DNA of 64,000 nucleotides from Heloderma charlesbogerti (taxonomy: Eukaryota > Chordata > Lepidosauria > Squamata > Helodermatidae). Below are positions 9,617-19,800 of this stretch, one piece after another. Both the position numbers and the translations under genes were made by a program. The notes below the pieces were generated by a model, which did not search any database, was not told the DNA's origin, and worked only from the letters and a program-made list of their open reading frames with translations. Position 1 is the stretch's first letter. The number at the start of each line of letters is the position of its first letter. The stretch covers positions 1-64,000 of the forward strand of contig JANEZZ010000805.1 of assembly GCA_026122225.1 (NCBI GenBank), read 5' to 3'.

Positions 9617-10085
9617 CTGATAGGCTACGTGACGATTCACGTAGCCTATCACGGCTAGATTTGCAAAGTCAGCCATGATAGGCTATGTGAATTGTCACGT
9701 AGCCTATCACGGGTGACTTAAAAAAAAAAAAAAGAAGAGTGTACGGATAATGGCGGCCCCCATAGGGAGCCACCATTCCCGTTCCTTATTTGGTGGCTGT
9801 AGTCTACGTAAATGTTTACGTAGACTACGGCGAAAATAAGGGCAACGCTATTTGCGTTGCCCTTATTTTCGCCGTAGTCTACGTAAACATTTACGTAGAC
9901 TACAGCCACTAAATAAGGAACGCGAATGGCGGCTCCCTATGGGGGCCGCCATTCGCGTACGCGCTTTTTTTTTTTAAAGTCACCCGTGATAGGCTACGTG
10001 ACAATTCACGTAGCCTATCACGGCTGACTTTGCAGATCTAGCCGTGATAGGCTACGTGAATCATCACGTAGCCTATCAGGGGGCA
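9617..10085. repeat. Nested ~470-bp palindrome
   Basis: Two arms of about 234 bp mirror around position 9851, and each arm itself contains perfect or near-perfect 28-36 bp palindromes (TAGTCTACGTAAA...; TGATAGGCTACGT...). Loops differ slightly between sites. Equivalent palindromes lie at about 30250-30613, 31119-31585 and 32395-32741 (partial). Confidence 0.9.
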
Positions 10086-10390
10086 TTTTTTTTTTTTTAC
10101 TTTCGCGTTCGCGGCCGGGCGAGGCGAGGCGCCTCCTCCCTGGCCTGAATTTCGGCCGGACGAGGCGGGAAGCCTCCCCCCCAGCCTGAATTTCGGCCGG
10201 GCGAGGCGGGAAGCCTCCCCCCCCGGCCTGAACTTCGCGGGGGGAGCAGCGAAGCGCTCCCCCCCACCACGAACGGCCTTCGAGGACAGGTAAGTGACTT
10301 TCATCCACCCCTACCAAGTTCTGACCAGGGCTGACCTTGCTGAGCTTCCCAGATCAGACAAGAGCCCTTTGCTTGTTACTGATAAAACTT

Positions 10391-10703
10391 CCAGTGTTGA
10401 GGAAGCTATGCTATCAGTAGCCGGAAGACCAGATGGGGGCCTCAAGAGCTGTGATTGGAGAGGAGGGAAATGCAAACACCGCCATATATGGACAGGCATG
10501 GGAGGGGACCGGGACCTCATAAGGTAACAAACACGGAAGAAAAGAGCACTTGAATGGGAAATACTGGGATATCCGGGTATTGAAAGCGGGAGCAGGGAGA
10601 CGGGAAATTGCGGCTCCAATATGAAGCAGCTACAGCATAATGTGAAACATGGGGGATGAAACCTGATTGGAAGTGTAAAAAACCGTAAGTGTAGATCGGC
10701 CCA
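10391..10703 (-). mobile_element. Terminal piece of a PIF/Harbinger-like element (H1 family)
   Basis: The right boundary on + is AAGTGTAGATCGGCCCA. The reverse complement matches 24364-24620 in order: GATCTACAC, TTTCACA.TA.GC.GTA, CCCG..TTTC.A.ACCC, and CATATA.GGCGGTGTTTG.ATTTCCCT. It is therefore the same terminal sequence in inverted orientation. Only this end is recognisable. Confidence 0.65.
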
Positions 10704-13700
10704 TTGTCACTTAAGGACTCTGAGACATTGCTACATCGGTTGCTTTTCTTTTTCTTGTTAAAAGCTTATGTCTGAGGAAAAATGTGCCCAGCTCCATGCA
10801 TCCTTCAGTTGCGAAACACAGCAGAAGTCTTTAGCAGCAGGATTCTAATGTCTTACAGTGCTGAACCAGGACATTGGGGTAAGCTGTGCTCATCATCTGA
10901 GGCCCTTCTCTGAGGGCCTCCTGTGACAAAGTCACCTGCTTGTTCTGTTCTGTTGTATTAATGTGTTTAGTTTTGCAGGGAAAGTATGTACAGGTAAGAA
11001 GGAGTTAACTGTCAGCAGGATGGGGCCTGTGTGTGATTGACTGTTTTAGTTCTACCTGGGGGGAGGGAGGAGGGCGTGTTGTCGGAGGAGGGTTTGTTTT
11101 TCAGTTTAGCCAGTTAGGAGTTTGTTTTTGGGAGAGAGAGGGTTTGGAGTTCAACAGAGCTCCATCTTGGATGGGGAGGGAGGATTTAGTGGGGTGGTGA
11201 GGCAGGTTTAGGCCAATTAACAAGATCTATGTAAAATAAATAATATCTATAACACTGAAATAACGTCTCATAAATAATACACTTTTATTTTATTTTACTG
11301 AATTAAATCCGTGTGCCAGCTTGGTCTTCGTTTATGGTACCTTATTTATGAACTCATAATAACCAGCACTCGCTTCCAAACTTAGAAGTAACAGTAACAG
11401 GGATAGAACAGTGGGTACAGCTGACTTGGCAGTGATGTCCCACGCCTTTAGGCCTATTATTATAGGCATGGAGGGAAAATAGGGGAAAGCCTGAGTAAAA
11501 GGAGGGGTGGATATCACACCTCCTCTGAGGGAGGCTCAGAGGCTGGTGAGAAGGGAGGGGGCCTTCTCAGTGGTGGCCCCTCCATTTTGGAATGTTCTCC
11601 TATGGGCTATGACAAACCTCCTGCACATTAAGGCAGATCATGCCTTGGAGATGATGATAAAAATATATTTTGGCCTGTAATGTATATTTCTGAGCATGTG
11701 AAAACTGATAGATGCTACAGCAGGCAACACAGGGCACAAGCATTTTTTTTAATGAATGGTACTCCATTACAGTGGAATGGAAATTGTTCCAGTGAAATGA
11801 GCTACTGGTTTTTCTGTGAGCAGCCACAATTCATAGATGTGTAGCATCAGTTGTTGATCATCTTTATGACAGAGAAACAAATATCCAGGTTTTTTTCCTG
11901 TGGGTATGGTCTTTAGTCAGTCTTACGATAATCCACAGATGTGGAAATTCAAAATCCAAAGCAAGCATCTCTTGAGAAAGCATCCTCTGAGTGTTATTCA
12001 GGATTAATTAAATGTGTATTAAATAAGAGCCCAGGAGGGAATGTGCGCAGACCACCCCTCCCATGGGGGTTTCTCAGCAGAAGCTAGCTACCCCCAGCCC
12101 TGTGTTAGGATAAGCAGTAGGTTTTGCAACACTTTACTTTTTTCCTATATAAGAAAATGACAGCCAGGCACTTATAAGAGATATAGTACATTGCTGTGTT
12201 CAGGGATACCTTTAGAGTTAAGGCTAAACCTATTCTTTACCCTGGTGGATCCATTTTTTTGGATGGGGAAAAAGGTTTTGCTCCTCTCCTAATAGTCCTG
12301 CTGACTGAAGCACATTTACGGTGCCCCCTAGATTTTAATGGGATCCATTGGGAATTGACCCTGTTTCTATTTGCATAGCCTGCCTATTCTAGAATGCAGG
12401 ACAGTGTTGGAACCAGGGATGCTTATCTATCTGTCTATCTACCTATGAAATGCATAGTTCCAGATACCATTTAATGTGTGGACCTTGGTCCTGAAATGAT
12501 AAATTATGGTGCAATCCTTCTGAGAATTCAAAGCTTTTTAGCCTTTCTGTCCTCCTTTGCTGTATTTTGTGCTAGATATGCCTCCAAATCCACCTAGATG
12601 TCTCGTGCTGCTGGGGGTGGGGACAGGAGCTGATAGGCCTTTGGATCTGGTGGATTCATGACCTCTCCCCTCCACCCACCAGCATTCCCCCTACCCCCCT
12701 CCATTCTCATCCTGAGATCAGGGCTCAGACTTCAGGAGAAAAGCCACCTCTCGGATTTCCCCCTCCAAGTCGGTGGGCGGGGGATCCCCAGCATCCTCTG
12801 GACCCTTACATGCCATCTGAGGGCCATAGATTTGCTCTTTCAGTGTCTGATAATGATTTACAGGAGCAAATGGAAATCTCATGATCTTAGAAGGAATTCA
12901 GAATAAATGCTGTTGAGAATTTTAAATAAATAAAAATGAATAAAATTAGCCTTGTTATATACAAGCAATTAAAAGTACTAGCACTCTAAAACAGTAATTT
13001 ATTAGTGCCAGATTGGAGTGAAAGTTTTACTAGAAACAGCTATGGGAGCTGATATTTTTGCCATTAGTTCTTGTATGGAAAAGAAGAGCCTGAATATAAA
13101 TAACAAGAACTATTTATTTAACTTATTAAACTTGATAAAATGTATGCCTCTAAATCGGCTACTTGTTCCTTTTAATACCCACCACTGGTGGCTTTCTGAA
13201 GCAAATTACTGTGCACACTAGAATTTATTAAAACCATTACTGCTGGTTCACAAATGCATCTAAGTAGATGTATAGATTATTATATGATTAATTACCAAGT
13301 ACAGCATGTTCTGCGCAGAGAGAGCGAACTGCAGCTTTAGTAATAACAAGCAGCTGCTGCAAGCATTTAAACTGAGATGCAAAGAAGCAGGAGCTCTATT
13401 TGATAAATTAACAAAGGATTATAATCAACAGGATTCATGGAAGAGCTCTTGAAATGTACTCTGCATTGCTCAATCACTTACATTTGCTCTTGTAGGTAGG
13501 TAAAAAAGCAACAACAACAACAACAACCCTCTGTCAGGAGCCCAAGGAATGGGTGGATTTGGGACCTGAAATGTGAATGTTTTCTTCTATGAGCGGACAG
13601 GAGAGCTCCTTTTGTCAGGTTTATTTTGTTCACTAGTGCACCATTTCCACAGATGTAGTCTCTGATTAGAAGTGGGGACAGCAAGACAAATCAAGCTTGT

Positions 13701-14162
13701 GCAAATTGGCCTCCAGCCCAAACTGCGCTTGTCCAGTGTTCGTTGAGATGATGACGCTTTCTGTTCCCCATTCCTAGCACCACCAGATGCTTCTGTCTCA
13801 ATTCTTGGCTTTGGTATAATCCCTTAAGATATTGCTCATGGCACCAACTCTGTGCCAGAGCGCCTCTTCTGGTAGATTAGAACCATCACTTTCAGAACCT
13901 GAGCTGAGCCAGGTGTAACCATTGTCCAACTTCTCTGCTTGACAAGGGCTTCCTTGGAACAGTAAAGAGCCCGTTTAAGAGCTCCACTGCCACCTGTTTT
14001 TTTTTTTTATATTAAAGATAGATTACTCCTGCCTGATGCTGTTATAAAATCTTAATGGTTAGTCATTACTAATAATATGCATTTATGAGCAGCCATCACC
14101 ACAGTATTCCAGAAAACTTTGCAAGTGTTCTCAATAAACTAAGCTGGACTTAAAGATACAGT
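10704..14162. other. Intergenic with old repeat debris
   Basis: No gene recognised. A LINE fragment is at 11540-11700 (listed separately). At about 10925-11340 a stretch with AATAAATAA and a G-rich block could be an old solo LTR, but no paired ends are visible. There is a (CAA)n run at 13508-13525. The rest is AT-rich sequence in which I see nothing definite. Confidence 0.5.
11540..11700 (+). mobile_element. L2-clade LINE 3' coding fragment
   Basis: Contains GGGGGCCTTCTCAGTGGTGG, which encodes the conserved L2 C-terminal phrase (R)AFSVVA, followed by LTFWN-type degenerate codons. Short and decayed. Confidence 0.55.
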
Positions 14163-14174
14163 AATCATTTTCTT

Positions 14175-16425
14175 CCCCTTCATGGATCACTGCCTTGTTG
14201 TGGCGAAGGGGCTTGCGTAACTCATTGAAGCCATAAGCTATGCCGTGCAGGGCCACCTAAGACGGACAGGTCATGGCAGAGAGTTCTGACAAAATGTGGT
14301 CCACTGGAGAAGGAAATGGCAACCCACTCCAGTATTCTTGCCAAGAAAACCCCATGGAACGTATCACAAGGCTAAAAGATATGATGCCGGAAGATGAGCC
14401 CCTCAGGTCGGAAGGTGTCCAATATGCTACTGGGGAAGAGCAGAGGGTATTTCCAAGTAGCGCCAGAAAGAGTGAAGCGGCTGGGCCAAACCCGAAAGGA
14501 CACTCAGCTGTGGATGTGTCTGGCGGTGAAAAGAAAATCCGATGCTGTAAAGAACAATATTGTTTAGGAACCTGGAATGTCAGATCAATGAATCAAGGTA
14601 AGCTGGAGGTGGTCAAACATGAGATGGCAAGATTGAACATCGACATCTTGGGAATCAGCGAACTCAAATGGACAGGCATGGGCGAATTTAATTCAGGTGA
14701 CCATCATATCTACTATTGTGGGCAAGAATCCCTTAGAAGAAATGGAGTAGCACTCATAGTCAACAAAAGGGTGGGAAAAGCAGTACTGGGGTACAATCTT
14801 AAAAATGATAGAATGATCTCAGTACGAATCCAAGGCAAACCATTCAACATCACAGTAATTCAAGTCTATGCCCCAACCACTGAGGCCGAAGAAGCTGAGG
14901 TTGATCGGTTCTATGAAGACCTACAACACCTTCTAGAACTAACACCAAAAAAAGATGTCCTCTTTATCATAGGGGATTGGAATGCTAAAGTAGGAAGTCA
15001 AGAAATCACCGGGATAACAGGCAGGCATGGCCTTGGTGTACAAAATGAAGCAGGACAAAAGCTAATAGAGTTTTGCCAAGAGAACATGCTGATCATAGCA
15101 AACACTCTTTTCCAACAGCACAAGAGGCGACTCTACACATGGACGTCACCAGATGGTCAATATCGAAATCAGATTGATTATGTCCTTTGCAGCCAAAGAT
15201 GGAGAAGCTCCATACAGTCAGTCAAAACAAGACCTGGAGCTGACTGTGGCTCAGATCATGAGCTGCTTCTTGCAAAATTTCGGCTTAAATTGAAGAACGT
15301 CAGGAAAACCACTAAACCATTCAGGTATGACCTAAATCATATCCCTGATGAATATACAGTGGAGGTGAGGAATAGATTTCAGGGATTAGACCTGATAGAC
15401 AGAGTGCCTGAGGAACTATGGACGGAGGTCCGTAACATTGTTCAGGAGGCAGCAACGAAATCCGTCCCAAAGAAAAAGAAATGTAAGAAAGCCAAGTGGC
15501 TGTCAGATGAGGCTTTACAAGTAGCTCACGAAAGAAGGGAAGTGAAAAGCAAGGGAGAAAGGGGAAGATATACCCAACTGAATGCCGGGTTGGATGAATC
15601 AGAGGTTGGAATTAAGATTGCCGGGAGAATTATCAACAACCTCCGATATGCAGACGATACCACCCTAATGGCAGAAAGCGAAGAGGATCTCAAGAGCCTC
15701 TTGTTGAGGGTGAAAGAGGAGAGTGCAAAAGCTGGTTTGAAACTCAACATTAAAAAAACGAAGATCATGGCATCTGGCCCCATCACTTCCTGGCATATAG
15801 AAGGGGAAGAAATGGAAGCAGTGACAGATTTTACTTTCTTGGGCTCCAAGATCACCGCAGACGGTGACTGTAGCCATGAACTTAAAAGACGCTTGCTCCT
15901 TGGGAGGAAAGCTATGGCCAACCTAGACAGCATAGTAAGAAGCAGAGACATCACCTTGCCGACAAAGGTCCGTCTAATCAAAGCTATGGTTTTCCCAGTA
16001 GTAATGTATGGCTGTGAGAGCTGGACTATAAGGAAGGCTGAGCACCGAAGAATTGATGCTTTCGAACTGTGGTGCTGGAGAAGACTCTTACGAGTCCCCT
16101 GGACTGCAAGGAGGTCAAATCAGTCCATCCTAAAGGAAATCAACCCTGACTGCTCATTGGAAGGACAGATAATGAAGCTGAAGCTCCAATATTTTGGCCA
16201 CCTAATGCGAAGAGAAAACTCCCTGGAAAAGACCCTGATGCTGGGAAAGACTGAAGGCAAAAGGAGAAGGGGACGGCAGAGGATGAGATGGCTAGATAGC
16301 ATCACCGATGCAATGAATATGAACTTGAGCACGCTCCGGGAGAGTGTGCAGGACAGGAAGGCCTGGCGTGCTATGGTCCATGGGGTCACGAAGAGTCGGC
16401 CACGACTGAACGACTGAACAGCAAC
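14175..16425 (+). mobile_element. BovB (RTE) LINE, 5'-complete, internal deletion
   Basis: Perfect 12-bp target duplication AATCATTTTCTT at 14163-14174 and 16426-16437. The 5' end (CCCCTTCATGGATCACTGCC...) is intact, the 3' end finishes with the short (CAACAA) tail typical of BovB. About 966 bp of RT-coding sequence relative to copy 3 is missing, joined at a 5-bp microhomology AATGC (15581-15585). Perfect duplications and near identity to the other two copies imply a recent insertion. Confidence 0.93.
14273..16417 (+). CDS. BovB endonuclease-RT polyprotein with in-frame deletion
   Basis: 714 codons, open throughout. The N-terminal 97 residues are followed by an AP-like endonuclease: LGTWNVRSMNQGKLE (residue 98 on), ISELKW, the metal-binding GDWNAKVG, and SDHELL near residue 330. 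It cuts target DNA to prime reverse transcription. At residue about 436 the protein jumps from YTQLNA to GLDESEVGIK, losing the RT fingers and first palm motifs. It keeps the catalytic YADD (15647-15658), the thumb and the C-terminal RTE domain ending in GVTKSRPRLND. The deletion is a multiple of three relative to an intact RTE frame, so a nuclease plus partial palm protein could still be translated, but it should lack RT activity. ATG 14273 is the first in frame; family start sites vary. Confidence 0.85.
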   Translation: MAESSDKMWSTGEGNGNPLQYSCQENPMERITRLKDMMPEDEPLRSEGVQYATGEEQRVFPSSARKSEAAGPNPKGHSAVDVSGGEKKIRCCKEQYCLGTWNVRSMNQGKLEVVKHEMARLNIDILGISELKWTGMGEFNSGDHHIYYCGQESLRRNGVALIVNKRVGKAVLGYNLKNDRMISVRIQGKPFNITVIQVYAPTTEAEEAEVDRFYEDLQHLLELTPKKDVLFIIGDWNAKVGSQEITGITGRHGLGVQNEAGQKLIEFCQENMLIIANTLFQQHKRRLYTWTSPDGQYRNQIDYVLCSQRWRSSIQSVKTRPGADCGSDHELLLAKFRLKLKNVRKTTKPFRYDLNHIPDEYTVEVRNRFQGLDLIDRVPEELWTEVRNIVQEAATKSVPKKKKCKKAKWLSDEALQVAHERREVKSKGERGRYTQLNAGLDESEVGIKIAGRIINNLRYADDTTLMAESEEDLKSLLLRVKEESAKAGLKLNIKKTKIMASGPITSWHIEGEEMEAVTDFTFLGSKITADGDCSHELKRRLLLGRKAMANLDSIVRSRDITLPTKVRLIKAMVFPVVMYGCESWTIRKAEHRRIDAFELWCWRRLLRVPWTARRSNQSILKEINPDCSLEGQIMKLKLQYFGHLMRRENSLEKTLMLGKTEGKRRRGRQRMRWLDSITDAMNMNLSTLRESVQDRKAWRAMVHGVTKSRPRLND

Positions 16426-16504
16426 AATCATTTTCTTTCTGTTTGATATTGGGCATACAAAGACCTGATCCAGCTGTTATATCCAGTGGCTTGCTTTGTT
16501 GTTG

Positions 16505-16870
16505 TTGTTGTTGTTATTAACATTTCTATACCGCCCCATAGCCTAAGCTCTCTGGGCGATTTATAAAGGTTAATAACATTAAAAATACAATATGCAAAAT
16601 TTAAAAACATAAAAATACCCAGACAGTATACAGAGACACAACATATATCTAAAAACAACTTTGAGCAATCAACCAAACCATAAAACAAATCCAGAATCAA
16701 TTAAAACTCATCACATGCTGCCAAATGCCTGGGAGAAAGTCTTGACTTGGCACTGACAAGATAACAGTGTTGGTGCCAGGTGGGCCTCAGCAGGGAGATC
16801 ATTCCATAATTGGCGGGGGGGGGCACCACTGAGAAGGCCCTCTTCCTTGTTGCTGTCTTTTGAGCCTCCC
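16505..16870 (-). mobile_element. L2-clade LINE 3' end
   Basis: On the minus strand it reads GAGGGCCTTCTCAGTGGTG, then ATGATCTCCCTGCTGAGGCCCACCTGGCACCAAC, then TTTCTCCCAGGCATTTGGCAGC, and ends in the CAGAGAGCTTAGGCTATGGGGCGG 3' motif. The same family recurs at 42530-42862, 46530-46640 and 50465-50790. Confidence 0.75.
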
Positions 16871-18062
16871 TTGGAGTAGGCACCTTGAGGAGTGCCTTAG
16901 ATGTTAAGCATAGTGCACGGGCATGTTACTTATGCAAATAACTGCTCATATGGGTGCTGTCTTCACAGTGCTCCCTCCAGATTTGGGAGACAGGGCTCAG
17001 TCAAGATGCCCGAGCAGGTGAGCACACAGCAATAGCAAGGAGGAGCAGGAGCAAGGATGTGGGAGTCTTGATGAACAGCACTGGGTCCCCTACTGAGGCA
17101 TAGGCTTTGGCAGTTGCCCAATAATGTGACCACTGACACCGGCCCTGACTGCTCATGTGAGCTGTGTATTATGATAGGATAATACTTAGCATTTATCTAG
17201 CAATTTAGAGTTTTCAAGCCACTCACGTATATTATCTCAGTAATCCATATAATAATCCAGTCAATATTATCCCCATGAGCAAAATGCCTATAATTTTGTG
17301 CTGTGGTATTTGTAGTGGGGGGAGGGGCTTTTTATGCACCAGTGACTGAAAAGTGTGTGCATCTTCATGTGCTCTGCACAGTTGTATCCTTCTAGAATGA
17401 GCTTATCCAGTCTTGGGAATGAACATGATGTTTTCCCATTGCCACTAGAGCGTCTTCAAGACCTTCGGCTATTGGGCAGCATAGAAATGAAGACAATAAA
17501 TAATTCAAGTGCACGTCTTAATTTTGCTCAAAGGTGTGAATGGTTTCCTTTCCCTTATATGGGAGAAAATAAAGAGACTCCAGGCAACACCACCGGGATG
17601 AGAAATAAACCTTTGGTGACTCCAGCCAGTAAAAATCAAGCATGCTCCCATGCACATTTGGTGGTCATGCTGGGTGTCTGTTAATTAGTTATACTAGGTA
17701 GAACATCACAATCTGTCATGAATGTAGATATATGGATAGATCAGACTGAGGCTGAAAGATGGTGGCTTGCCCAAATCCATCTTGTGAGTTCATGGCTGAA
17801 GTGAAGTTTTGAACCAGAAACATTTCAGCTTAGCCAAATCTCAGAGAGGCCCCTTGGATCCATGCTTCTTTGTTAATTATTAAAAACAGGCCCAAACATA
17901 TTATTAAATTACTAAAAACAGGCTGCGCTTGTTAGGTGGCCCTCCTGGCATTTGGTGCGCCCCCTGGCATGGTGCTAATCAGAGCTCTGGGCTGCACGGC
18001 TGAACTAGCCAGCCCTACCATTTTAATGATGCTGGCCTCGCCCCCTGACATAATACAGTAGT
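16871..18062. other. Intergenic
   Basis: No gene seen. A short L2 3' fragment (TTCGGCTATTGGGCAGCATAGAAATG) sits at about 17440-17505 on +. The segment 17935-18050 resembles 19845-19950 (GAGCTCTG.GCT.CA..., ...GCCCTGACA), so the BovB copy 2 and a MITE lie between two copies of a local repeat. Confidence 0.5.
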
Positions 18063-18074
18063 ACTCGGACTTGC

Positions 18075-19339
18075 CTTGTGATACGTTCCATGGGGTTTTC
18101 TTGGCAAGAATACTGGAGTGGGTTGCCATTTCCTTCTCCAGTGGACCACATTTTGTCAGAACTCTCTTCCATGACCTGTCTGTCTTGGGTGGCCCTGCAC
18201 GGCATAGCTTATGGCTTCACTGGTTACGCAAGCCCCTTCACCACAACAAGGCAGTGATCCATGAAGCCTTTGATTGTGTGGATCACAACAAACTGTGGCA
18301 AATTCTGAAAGTGATGGGAGTACCAGACCACCTTACCTGTCTCCTGAGAAACCTGTATGAGGGTCAAGAGGCAACAGTAAGAACCAGACATGGAACAACC
18401 GATTGGTTCAAAATTGGGAAAGGAGTACGACAAGGCTGCATATTGTCACCCTGCTTATTTAACTTATATGCAGAGTACATCATGAGAAATGCTGGGTTGG
18501 ATGAATCAGAGGTTGGAATTAAGATTGCTGGGAGAATTATCCACAACCTCCGATATGCAGATGATACCACCCTAATGGCAGAAAGCGAAGAGGATCTAAA
18601 GAGCCTCTTGTTGAGGGTGAAAGAGGAGAGTGCAAAAGCTGGTTTGAAACTCAACATTAAAAAAACTAAGATCATGGCATCTGGCCCTATCACTTCCTGG
18701 CATATAGAAGGGGAAGAAATGGAAGCAGTGACAGATTTTACTTTCTTGGGCTCCAAGATCACCGCAGACGGTGACTGTAGCCATGAAATTAAAAGACGCT
18801 TGCTCCTTGGGAGGAAAGCTATGGCAAACCTAGACAGCATAGTAAGAAGCAGAGACATCACCTTACCGACAAAGGTCCGTCTAATCAAAGCTATGGTTTT
18901 CCCAGTAGTAATGTATGGCTGTGAGAGCTGGACTATAAGGAAGGCTGAGCGCCGAAGAATTGATGCTTTCGAACTGTGGTGCTGGAGAAGACTCTTACGA
19001 GTCCCCTGGACTGCAAGGAGGTCAAATCAGTCCATCCTAAAGGAAATCAACCCTGACTGCTCATTGGAAGGACAGATACTGAAGCTGAAGCTCCAATATT
19101 CTGGCCACCTAATGAGAAGAGAAAACTCCCTGGAAAAGACCCTGATGCTGGGAAAGACTGAAGGCAAAAGGAGAAGGGGACGGCAGAGGATGAGATGGCT
19201 AGATAGCATCACTGATGCAATGAATATGAACTTGAGCACGCTCTGGGAGAGAGCACAGGACAGGAAGGCCTGGTGTGCTATGGTCCATGGGGTCACGAAG
19301 AGTCGGCCACGACTGAACGACTGAACAACAACAACAACA
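18075..19339 (+). mobile_element. BovB LINE with 5' inversion (twin-priming structure)
   Basis: Flanked by a perfect 12-bp target duplication ACTCGGACTTGC (18063-18074 and 19340-19351). Bases 18075-18266 are the BovB 5' end in reverse orientation (they match 14179-14370 of copy 1 as a reverse complement); from 18264 onward the RT-coding 3' half runs forward. The two parts meet at a 3-4 bp overlap (GAAG). This is the classic outcome of twin priming during target-primed reverse transcription. Confidence 0.92.
18264..19324 (+). pseudogene. BovB RT C-terminal half
   Basis: Starts at the AFDCVDHNKLWQIL palm motif, then GVRQGCILSPCLFNLY, the intact catalytic YADD (about 18555-18566), thumb and the C-terminal domain to PRLND. 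The upstream open frame that runs into it from 18071 is antisense 5' UTR/ORF sequence fused by the inversion and is not a natural protein start. Endonuclease and RT fingers are absent, so it is non-functional. Confidence 0.9.
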
Positions 19340-19369
19340 ACTCGGACTTGCAGACCAGTTTTTTTTTTC

Positions 19370-19800
19370 TTTTTCTTTCTGGCATTTTAAGCAAATGTAG
19401 GCCCCAGTTGTAGAAAAATACACAAAATTTTAAAAAAACACCGTCTGAAAATGCGCATTTCCTCCATAGGCTAAAATGTGAAAATGAACATTGTTAAATT
19501 CCACTTTACTAGGGTTTGTCTTTTTAAAAATGTTTTAACTCTTTTAACTTGCTGTTTTATTCCTTTACTGTGTTGTTCACCACTCTGAAATCTTCTGATG
19601 TGGAGTGGTATTGGGAGGGATTTGTGCATTTGGGGATGGTGGTGGTGGTTTTGCATTTGTGCAAAACTTGGGCGAATTTGCCCAAGTTCAGAACATTGGA
19701 AAAAATCCGATTCCGCCAATGAGTGGACGATGGAACAAAAGGCACCTGCCAATCCATGAAACACAGATGGAGCAGATTTTACAAAATCCATACATCCCTA
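19370..19800 (-). mobile_element. hAT-like MITE, TAGGGATGT family
   Basis: The right end reads ...GAAACACAGATGGAGCAGATTTTACA...ATACATCCCTA, matching in reverse the starts at 41440 and 59842. The CCATAGGCTAAAA.GTGAAAATG phrase is shared with 59090-59110. The left boundary is approximate. Confidence 0.6.

Larger units (their letters stand above)
9347..10313 (+). mobile_element. Palindrome-rich hAT-like element, complete
   Basis: 967 bp between an 8-bp target duplication CCAAATTC (9339-9346) / CCAAGTTC (10314-10321; one mismatch) inside a 5S-derived repeat. Ends TAGGGATGG...CCACCCCTA. Order of parts: A hairpin (9352-9449), donor (minus GTAAGT 9476-9481), ATG block, palindromes B1 9618-9651 and B2 9676-9709, C1 9800-9827, central GCAACGC-GCGTTGC loop (axis 9851), C2 9875-9902, B3 9987-10020, B4 10045-10078, a GGCCTGAATTTCGGCCGG-type repeat array (10110-10240), and an outward donor GTAAGT at 10290-10295. 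There is no transposase; it would be mobilised in trans. Confidence 0.9.
9195..10390 (-). mobile_element. 5S rRNA-derived SINE-like repeat, split by a younger insertion
   Basis: Outside the inserted element the sequence reads on + as CAGTTTCCCATCC.AA.TTC then CTGACCAGGGCTGACC...CCAGATCAGACAAGA, which is the reverse complement of the 5S rRNA internal promoter region. The body to the left (about 9195-9330) has a close relative at 38970-39060. The block at 9347-10313 interrupts it with a duplicated CCAARTTC, so the pre-insertion site can be read directly. Confidence 0.75.

Noticed and set aside
9617..10085. CRISPR-like array of palindromic repeats
   Set aside because: Repeats are not regularly spaced with unique spacers, the whole block is itself an inverted repeat, and the genome is vertebrate.
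10925..11340. Possible solo LTR (AATAAATAA, TG-rich block)
   Set aside because: No convincing TG...CA inverted ends or target duplication could be found.
15526..15981. Antisense frames across BovB copies (also at 18364-18888 and 22810-23334)
   Set aside because: They recur at the same antisense place in each copy and mirror the RT codons.
18071..19324. A 417-codon frame as an intact protein
   Set aside because: The first 64 codons read the inverted BovB 5' end antisense; the join is a twin-priming artefact.
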